This document shows, in pieces, positions 6,693 to 11,482 of a DNA stretch of 11,482 nucleotides. The position numbers and the translations under genes are program-made. Below the pieces are notes generated by a model that saw only the letters and a program-made list of their open reading frames with translations, was not told the origin of the DNA and ran no database searches. This DNA is from Planctomycetota bacterium. Its GTDB lineage: Bacteria; Planctomycetota; Planctomycetia; Planctomycetales; Planctomycetaceae. The stretch covers positions 1-11,482 of the forward strand of contig QWOR01000124.1 in the NCBI GenBank assembly GCA_003669575.1, given 5' to 3'. How positions within the stretch are numbered: the first letter of the stretch is position 1; each line of letters starts with the position of its first letter.

Positions 6693-7010
6693 TCCAGTCA
6701 CATTGGCAAACACCGTACCCGGAATCAAGAAGCGGCCGCCGAGGGCAGGTGTAATTCCTTAAGTCTTCTTGCAGATGCAAGTTAACGCTCGCCAAGCTCG
6801 CCTAGATTGCCAGCTGGTATGAACCTCTGTTGATGTCTGACAACAAATACGGATGTCAGTGTGTAGAGAAATCGGAACACTTGGATGAAGTCGAGTGTGG
6901 TATGAGCGAAGCGGCTCAGGTCAGAGAGACCGACCGTCGGCGAATCTGGTATTATCCGCCCGATACAGTTCACGGGCCGCTGAGGTCCATGTCATCGAGT
7001 GGTGGGATCC
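6693..7010. promoter_or_regulatory. Divergent intergenic region with operator-like symmetry
   Basis: This 318-bp gap holds the 5' ends of two divergent genes. It contains a 6-bp dyad with a 2-bp spacer (CTTGCA at 6768-6773, TGCAAG at 6776-6781), a 7-bp direct repeat GCTCGCC (6787-6793 and 6796-6802) and the palindrome CCAGCTGG (6810-6817). A weaker inverted repeat, CTGACA/TGTCAG, lies at 6837-6859. TATTAT at 6950-6955 resembles a -10 box for the methyltransferase gene, but I see no matching -35. No RNA gene is evident. Confidence 0.4.
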
Positions 7011-7973
7011 ATGCCGAATCGTCCTCGTCGTCCCTCTGGCTCGCGGCCTCCCCACACTCCGGGGAAGGGCCAGCGTCCCTTGAACCGACGCTCCGGTCCG
7101 CCAGACGCGGGGGCTCCACGGGCACTGGGGCCAGCGCAGTTTCATGGCAATGACGACGAGCAAAAGATCTGTGGGTTTCATGCTTGCCTGGGTGTCTTTG
7201 AGCGGCGACCCGATGACATCATCAAGGTCTATCTGACCGAAGACCGGACCCGTCACGTCAGTGCCCTGCTGAAATGGTGTGCCGCGAACCGTCGGGCCTA
7301 CAACGTGGTTGCACTGGAGAATCTCGAACGACTGTCGGGATCGAGCCATCACGAGGGGATCATGATCCTCACCCGCAAGCCCGCTCCACTGGACGATCTG
7401 GCGTTGGTTCAGGGGGTCCGGAGCGAGACCCTGACCGGGCCATTTCTGTACCTCGATGGACTCCAGAATCCACACAACCTCGGAGCCCTGCTGCGCACAG
7501 CTGCGCACTTTGGGGTTTCGGCGATCCTTGGTTCGTACAATGACCTGCCCGAGGTCTCAGCTGCGACATCGCGCGTGGCCGAAGGGGGCGCCGAACACGT
7601 GCCGGTCATTCCGCTGCTGCGACCGGAAGAGACGCTGGCCGAACTGCAGGAGAACGGGTTTGTCGTCCTGGCGACATCGAGTCACCAGGGGCGTTCGATC
7701 TATAAGGAAGTGCTGACGCCAAAAACGATCTTCGTACTGGGTGGAGAGCACAGCGGCGTCTCTGGCGATTTGATTCAGATCGCCGATCGCTGCCTGCTGA
7801 TTCCTGGGACCGGGCATGTCGAGAGCTTGAATGTCTCGGTGGCTGGAGCGGTGCTGCTCAGCGAGTTGTACCGACAGGTGAATAGTACTGCTCCGTCAGA
7901 GAAGCCGTCGAAATCCAGTGGAGCTGGCAGCAGGCGCCCCGACCACTCGAATCCGAGAAAGCCGACTCGGTAG
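7011..7973 (+). CDS. TrmH/SpoU-family RNA 2'-O-ribose methyltransferase
   Basis: This 320-aa SPOUT enzyme is predicted to transfer a methyl group from S-adenosylmethionine to a ribose 2'-OH of rRNA or tRNA. A basic, Pro/Arg-rich tail (1-45) precedes a substrate-binding domain starting at KICGFHACLGVFE (52-64). The catalytic domain shows the three SpoU motifs: LDGLQNPHNLGALLRTAA (148-165) with N156 and R162, IFVLGGEHSGVS (240-251) with E246, and LIPGTGHVESLNVSVAGAVL (263-282). The C-terminus (291-320) is again basic and disordered. The NPHNLGALLRTAAHFG form resembles what I recall of the E. coli YfiF-type branch more than classical RlmB, so I give no symbol. I prefer the ATG at 7011, with GGTGGG just upstream, over the GTG at 6999. 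The target nucleotide is unknown. Confidence 0.9.
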   Translation: MPNRPRRPSGSRPPHTPGKGQRPLNRRSGPPDAGAPRALGPAQFHGNDDEQKICGFHACLGVFERRPDDIIKVYLTEDRTRHVSALLKWCAANRRAYNVVALENLERLSGSSHHEGIMILTRKPAPLDDLALVQGVRSETLTGPFLYLDGLQNPHNLGALLRTAAHFGVSAILGSYNDLPEVSAATSRVAEGGAEHVPVIPLLRPEETLAELQENGFVVLATSSHQGRSIYKEVLTPKTIFVLGGEHSGVSGDLIQIADRCLLIPGTGHVESLNVSVAGAVLLSELYRQVNSTAPSEKPSKSSGAGSRRPDHSNPRKPTR

Positions 7974-8011
7974 CGAAACGCCAAGGCAGAAAGCGAAGTT
8001 GTCTTCACTCA

Positions 8012-8071
8012 GGACAGACAAGAATGTCTGTCCCACTGCTTCTTGAGTGGAACAGACATTCCTGTCTGTTC
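8012..8071. repeat. Paired CAGACA/TGTCTG palindromes, copies B and C
   Basis: Copy B has GGACAGACA (8012-8020) and TGTCTGTCC (8025-8033) around AGAA. Copy C has GAACAGACA (8050-8058) and TGTCTGTTC (8063-8071) around TTCC. Both stems are 9 bp and perfect. Copy B is the reverse complement of copy C with only transitions, so the pair also forms one larger imperfect palindrome centred near 8041. It lies in the 128-bp gap between the convergent methyltransferase and amidohydrolase genes, which suits a two-way terminator or a REP-like element. Confidence 0.75.
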
Positions 8072-8101
8072 TCTTGAAAAATAGTTGTCACCTGAAGCGG
8101 C

Positions 8102-9019
8102 TCAGCTGAAGAACACCTTCTCCGCCGTCCCGCGCAGCAGGTGGTCGCGTTCTTGCGCACTCAGGAAATCACACCGCTCTGTGATTAGCTTCACGGAATC
8201 GGCGTAGGTGTTCGGTGCGACAATCTGGTACGGACTGTCGCTGCCCCACATCAGGCGCTCGACGCCGTATGCATCGATCATCGTGCGGATCATCGGAATC
8301 AGTTCTGTGTGCGGTGGCTTCTTGGCCCCGAGGGCGTAGAAGGCCGAAATCTTCACGTAGACGTGTTTGCGTTTGGCGAACGCTGTCAGCGTCTTCAGTG
8401 CCGCTTCATCCACCGTGCCCGTGACCCCCAGTCGCGCGAAGTGGTCGATCACCACGGTCGTGTCGGGATACTTCTGGCACATGGCCTCGACTTGCGGCAG
8501 GTCGGTGACATCGATCAGCGGGCAGATCGCGCTGCCCTGCTTTGCCGCATGAGCCCACATCGCGCACATCCCGGCAGAGTCCTTCCACTGGTCCTTGCCG
8601 CCCTCACCGGGGCGGATGCGAAACCCGCGCATGCCGAGCTGGAACATCTTGTCCATATCGTGCTCGGGGTGTGCCTGATCGGCTTCGATACAAGCGACTC
8701 CGGAGAACCGGCCGGGGTACTTCGCGATGCTGTCGGTGATGTAGCTGTTGTCGAGCCCGTGATACGGTTTGTGCTGGATCAGCACGACCCGCCCCACGCC
8801 GTTCTTACCCGCCAGTTCAAGTAACTCTTCCGTAGTAAAACTCGCGGGCTTCAGGTCATCGACCGTCTGCTTGCCATCGAGCGGATACTTCGCCAGATCA
8901 CGCGTCCAGATATGTGAGTGAGCATCAATGTACCCCGCCGGCTTCCCCTCCGCCCCCTGAACCATTGATGCAGCAGCTGTCATTCCAAAAACTCCAAGAG
9001 CTTGTCGTCGAGTGAGCAT
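8102..9019 (-). CDS. Exported metal-dependent TIM-barrel amidohydrolase (amidohydrolase_2 type)
   Basis: This 305-aa protein begins with a twin-arginine signal (TRRQALGVFG, then a hydrophobic stretch to about residue 22), so it is likely exported folded with its metal. The barrel shows amidohydrolase ligands: DAHSHIW (32-38) with H34 and H36, VVIDHFARLG (189-198) with H193, and MWGSDSPY (257-264) with D261. The layout resembles lactonase and 2-pyrone-4,6-dicarboxylate hydrolase relatives of COG3618. The substrate is not predictable here. AAGG lies 9 nt upstream of the ATG. Its neighbours give no pathway; the upstream gene on the same strand is 223 bp away. Relatives with Tat signals are, to my knowledge, common in planctomycetes. 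Confidence 0.88.
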   Translation of the reverse strand: MLTRRQALGVFGMTAAASMVQGAEGKPAGYIDAHSHIWTRDLAKYPLDGKQTVDDLKPASFTTEELLELAGKNGVGRVVLIQHKPYHGLDNSYITDSIAKYPGRFSGVACIEADQAHPEHDMDKMFQLGMRGFRIRPGEGGKDQWKDSAGMCAMWAHAAKQGSAICPLIDVTDLPQVEAMCQKYPDTTVVIDHFARLGVTGTVDEAALKTLTAFAKRKHVYVKISAFYALGAKKPPHTELIPMIRTMIDAYGVERLMWGSDSPYQIVAPNTYADSVKLITERCDFLSAQERDHLLRGTAEKVFFS

Positions 9020-9038
9020 GGGGAGTGGCCTTAAGAGG

Positions 9039-9066
9039 GCAGATGGCGAATGGCTGGTAGCGGATG
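9039..9066. repeat. Degenerate 7-bp tandem array, four units
   Basis: The units read GCAGATG, GCGAATG, GCTGGTA, GCGGATG; three of four match GCRRATG with at most one difference. It lies 20 bp upstream of the amidohydrolase start. Its size (4 x 7 bp) matches that of the array at 9797-9824, with a different unit. Confidence 0.4.
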
Positions 9067-9204
9067 GCCAGAATGCCAGAAACGGAGAGGTAAGCCCAGC
9101 AGGCAGTCTACGACATACGGGAGAAATCGTACATTCCCCACAGGGCTGAAGATGAGAACCTCATGCCACAATAGACCATTCCTCGGAGGTACATTCAGTC
9201 GCAG

Positions 9205-9226
9205 GCCTCAACGTTGATCGTGAGGC
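9205..9226. other. Bulged hairpin downstream of the small membrane protein gene
   Basis: GCCTCA (9205-9210) pairs with TGAGGC (9221-9226), and CG with CG inside a one-base bulge, leaving the loop TTGAT. It begins 17 bp beyond the stop of the 155-aa gene (minus strand), where a terminator would be expected, but no T-run follows in that direction. The rest of the 9020-9242 gap holds only the 7-bp array and no gene that I can see. Confidence 0.35.
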
Positions 9227-9242
9227 ACAGCCTACTCCGCAG

Positions 9243-9710
9243 TCATTTCTCGACGATCCGTTGGAATATGCAAACCGTCTGCGTGGGGGCCGAAAGACTG
9301 GTGACAATGATCTTGTCACGGTCGATGATTTCATAGTGATAGTTGTCATGTGTGTTGACGCTACCCTTGGCGAACAGTTTCGAAAAGATATCCAACACCC
9401 GAAGATAGTAGTAATCATTCATGTAGATGCGGAGTTTTCCGTTATCGGCAGTCCAACAAAACTCACCACTTGTGCAAGCAGTTCGATCACTTCGATACTC
9501 ACACATTTGAACAGTGGTCTTACTGACGCCAGAAGGATCGGGAATGAGTTGTTCCCAGCAGCCCACAAAAATCTGCTCATCGGGTGTCAGGCGATTCGCC
9601 CAGCAGTACGTTCCACCAATGATCGTAAATGCAATTATTGCCACCAACATCCAAAGGCGTCTCGCGTTTGGATGCGCAATGGCAGGTGAACCGGGTGCTG
9701 CTTCAGACAT
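9243..9710 (-). CDS. Small single-pass membrane-anchored protein, 155 aa
   Basis: I do not recognise a named family. Residues 1-18 are polar with an Arg pair (17-18), and residues 19-37 form one hydrophobic segment (LWMLVAIIAFTIIGG core), acting as an uncleaved anchor or signal. The remainder (38-155) is predicted to be extracytoplasmic and mainly beta. It starts with TPDEQIFVGCWEQ (42-54) and holds cysteines C51, C70, C79, C85 and C147, enough for disulphides outside the cytoplasm. TPxEQ..VGxWE beginnings recall lipocalin-like small planctomycete proteins, but I would not assign the fold. AGGA (9717-9720) lies 6 nt before the ATG, a good ribosome-binding site that can be masked by the stem at 9716-9785. 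By eye the gene is more AT-rich than its neighbours. Confidence 0.65.
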   Translation of the reverse strand: MSEAAPGSPAIAHPNARRLWMLVAIIAFTIIGGTYCWANRLTPDEQIFVGCWEQLIPDPSGVSKTTVQMCEYRSDRTACTSGEFCWTADNGKLRIYMNDYYYLRVLDIFSKLFAKGSVNTHDNYHYEIIDRDKIIVTSLSAPTQTVCIFQRIVEK

Positions 9711-9715
9711 GAGTC

Positions 9716-9785
9716 ATCCTCTCGCCAATGAGCCCACCGCTTGGGCTAGCTGCGAGAAGCCACCCATACTCTGGCGAATGAGGAT
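9716..9785 (-). promoter_or_regulatory. Leader stem predicted to sequester a ribosome-binding site
   Basis: Read on the minus strand, the 3' arm (positions 9727-9716) is TGGCGAGAGGAT and contains the AGGA ribosome-binding site. The 5' arm (9785-9772) is ATCCTC-AT-TCGCCA, which pairs with it over all 12 bases apart from a 2-nt bulge. Enclosed is a perfect 6-bp hairpin, AGCCCA/TGGGCT (9731-9747). The start codon is 5 nt past the stem. Pairing is certain as sequence; a regulatory role is inference. Confidence 0.5.
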
Positions 9786-9796
9786 ACGTCATCCCC

Positions 9797-9824
9797 ACTG
9801 ACAACTGATGACTGAAAACTGACC
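9797..9824. repeat. 7-bp tandem array ACTGANN, four units
   Basis: The units ACTGACA, ACTGATG, ACTGAAA, ACTGACC run without gaps. The array ends 6 bp before the stop codon of the DUF1553 gene, on its 3' side. Short ACTGAAA-type runs are, from memory, frequent in planctomycete intergenic DNA. Confidence 0.6.
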
Positions 9825-9830
9825 ACTCCC

Positions 9831-11482
9831 CTACTTATTCAGCACCTCGTCCAGGTTCATCAGCTCGTTCACCAGCATCGTCCACGCGGCCAGGGTCTGC
9901 GGGTCGAGGCTGGGGTCGGCTTTCGATTCGCCGACGGAGATGAGTTTCTTCGCGTCCTCGGGGTCGTTCTGGTACTGGGCCAGCAAATCGGCCAGCGAGG
10001 CCTCGGCAATGGCCCGCTCTTCGGGACGGAAGGACCGCGAGATCAGCCGCTCGGTGATGAAGTCGATCCGGTCAGATGTGCTGGTCTTGCTGATCAGTGC
10101 CAGCTGGGCCAGATGGCGGGCCGCTTCGACGAACTGGTCATCGTTGAGAGTGACGAGTGCCTGGAGCGGGGTGTTGGTTCGCTCGCGGCGGATCGTGCAT
10201 TGCTCGCGGTTCGTGGCGTTGAAGATGTCCATCGACGCGGGCGGGGCCATGCGCTTCCAGAACGTGTACAAGCTGCGGCGATAGAGCCCCTCGCCAGCGT
10301 CGTGCTGGTAGCTGCGGGTGTTGCTGACATCCATCGCGATGGCTTCCCAGACTCCGGATGGCTGGTACGGTTTCACGCTCGGTCCGCCGATCTTGGCGAC
10401 GAGCAGTCCACTGGAGGCGAGCGCGGTGTCACGCACCATTTCAGCATCCATGCGGAAGCGAGGTCCGCGCGAAAGGAACCGGTTGTCGGGGTCCTTCTCT
10501 CGCTTCACCGGAGTCGTGATGGCAGCCTGACGGTAGGTATTGCTCATCACGATCTGTTTGAAGAGTCGTTGCACATTCCAGCCATTCTCGCGGAAGTCGA
10601 CAGCCAGCCAGTCGAGCAGTTCCTGGTTTGACGGGATTTCTCCCGATATACCGAAATCACCAGCGGTCTTCACCAGCCCGGTTCCAAAGATCTCCTGCCA
10701 GTACCGGTTGACGGTCACGCGCGAAGTCAGCGGGTGGTCGGCCTGCAACAGCCACTTGGCGAGCCCGAACCGGTTTCGCGGCGTGTCACCCGGAAAGGCG
10801 GGCAGGATCGCGGGTGTGGCGGGGGCGACCTGATCCTTGCGCTTGTCGTACTCACCACGCGCCAGCACGAACGCCATGGCAGGCTCGGGCTTCTCTTCCA
10901 TCACATGGGCGATGGTGCCTCGAGCTTTGATGTCGTTGAACTCTTTCTCCAGACCAGCGAGCCTGGCGGTCGCCGTGCGGTAAGGCTCGTCCTTCGCATC
11001 CAGCCACCAGTTGTAGAGTTCGTTCTTCTCGGCATCGGTCCGTTGTTCCGCTGGCTTCGACAGCACAGCTGCGAAGAGAGCCGATCGACCGAGGGCGGTG
11101 ACCTCTTCCGGTTTCAGTTCGCTCTGGTACAGACGCAGGTCCTGCAGCCCGAATCCAGAGAGCGGGTCTGAGTCGTTGCGCTGACCGATCTTGAACGGCA
11201 CGCGGGTCTTGATCGATCCCTTGAGGGTGTCCGATTCGACGTTGGTTTCCTGCAATGTACCATTCACGTAGATTTTGACGCCAGCTGCGGTCTTCGAGCC
11301 GTTGTAGGTCACGGCCACATGGACCCACTCCTTGCCGGCCACCTGGTTCTTGGTGACGACCTTGATGGCGTCTCCGCTCCAGGCACTGACAATATGCGTC
11401 CCCACTCGGCGGCCCTGCACCCAGAAGTCCCAGCCGCGATACCCATTCGCGTTGTCCATGCGCGCGGCGATGGCTCCACGAC
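9831..11482 (-). CDS. LamG-DUF1553 planctomycete protein, C-terminal part (5' end outside window)
   Basis: The frame stays open to the right edge, so the N-terminus lies beyond it. Numbering from the internal ATG at 11459, residues about 1-120 are the C-terminal half of a LamG/concanavalin-like beta-sandwich (WVHVAVTYNG at 45-54, KIYVNGTLQ at 62-70, IGQRN at 91-95, LQDLRLYQSEL at 105-115). A helical linker follows (about 135-200, EKNELYNWWL). DUF1553 then starts near 228 with RNRFGLAKWLL (228-238), NRYWQEIFGTGLV (251-263), LLDWLAVDFRENGW (281-294) and the later NREQCTIRRERTNTPLQAL (417-435). Full-length members typically carry an N-terminal cytochrome c and DUF1549 and are exported; these parts would be outside the window. 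Function of the family is unproven. TAG at 9831-9833 ends it. Confidence 0.92.
   Translation of the reverse strand, partial: RGAIAARMDNANGYRGWDFWVQGRRVGTHIVSAWSGDAIKVVTKNQVAGKEWVHVAVTYNGSKTAAGVKIYVNGTLQETNVESDTLKGSIKTRVPFKIGQRNDSDPLSGFGLQDLRLYQSELKPEEVTALGRSALFAAVLSKPAEQRTDAEKNELYNWWLDAKDEPYRTATARLAGLEKEFNDIKARGTIAHVMEEKPEPAMAFVLARGEYDKRKDQVAPATPAILPAFPGDTPRNRFGLAKWLLQADHPLTSRVTVNRYWQEIFGTGLVKTAGDFGISGEIPSNQELLDWLAVDFRENGWNVQRLFKQIVMSNTYRQAAITTPVKREKDPDNRFLSRGPRFRMDAEMVRDTALASSGLLVAKIGGPSVKPYQPSGVWEAIAMDVSNTRSYQHDAGEGLYRRSLYTFWKRMAPPASMDIFNATNREQCTIRRERTNTPLQALVTLNDDQFVEAARHLAQLALISKTSTSDRIDFITERLISRSFRPEERAIAEASLADLLAQYQNDPEDAKKLISVGESKADPSLDPQTLAAWTMLVNELMNLDEVLNK

Noticed and set aside
6782..6973. 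Minus-strand 63-codon frame in the divergent gap
   Set aside because: No ribosome-binding site or recognisable domain, and it covers the expected promoter region of the methyltransferase gene. It could be a relic but I have no support for that.
6830..7153. Plus-strand 107-codon frame overlapping the start of the methyltransferase gene
   Set aside because: It overlaps the start of a well-supported gene in another frame, and the shared part becomes Ser-rich low complexity.
10113..10631. Plus-strand frame of 172 codons inside the DUF1553 gene
   Set aside because: It is antisense to conserved DUF1553 motifs and is explained by the strong codon bias of the real gene.

Overview
The window looks like a piece of a planctomycete (Planctomycetota) chromosome. 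The best indicators are a LamG plus DUF1553 protein of the planctomycete cytochrome-c-associated type on the right edge, a Cys-rich lipoprotein of a kind I associate with planctomycetes next to a Wza-like export lipoprotein, a Tat-exported amidohydrolase, and loosely packed genes on both strands with palindromic repeats between them. The assignment rests on protein style; no rRNA or other phylogenetic marker is present. I see no tRNA, rRNA, CRISPR array, transposase or phage gene.

Layout, left to right. Positions 1-527 hold the 3' end of a HEAT-repeat protein (+). It converges, 4 bp apart, on ribD (532-1647, -), the bifunctional riboflavin deaminase/reductase. A 260-bp gap then carries two abutting perfect hairpins and leads into a two-gene + strand unit: a Cys-rich lipoprotein (1908-2615) and a Wza-like polysaccharide-export lipoprotein (2672-3952), closed by an intrinsic terminator with a GCAA tetraloop. 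thiL (thiamine-monophosphate kinase, 4127-5065, +) follows and converges on a creatininase-family amidohydrolase (5111-5869, -). A palindrome-rich gap separates that gene from an unrecognised 217-aa protein (6039-6692, -). A divergent gap with operator-like symmetry lies between it and a TrmH/SpoU-family RNA 2'-O-methyltransferase (7011-7973, +). The methyltransferase converges on a Tat-secreted TIM-barrel amidohydrolase (8102-9019, -). Last come a small membrane-anchored Cys-containing protein (9243-9710, -) and the large LamG-DUF1553 protein (9831 to the window end, -).

Functionally this is mostly cofactor and housekeeping metabolism (riboflavin, thiamine, RNA modification) interleaved with envelope and exported functions. 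The only convincing functional unit is the lipoprotein/export-lipoprotein pair, which probably forms part of an outer-membrane exopolysaccharide export route; the polymerase and inner-membrane parts are not in the window.

I did not find a clear new multi-gene system. The less ordinary signals are in the non-coding DNA: a stem that would sequester the ribosome-binding site of the small membrane protein; the double hairpin in the leader of the export genes; three copies of a CAGACA-TTCY-TGTCTG palindrome at gene 3' ends, two of them forming a nested palindrome; and two 28-bp arrays of 7-bp units.
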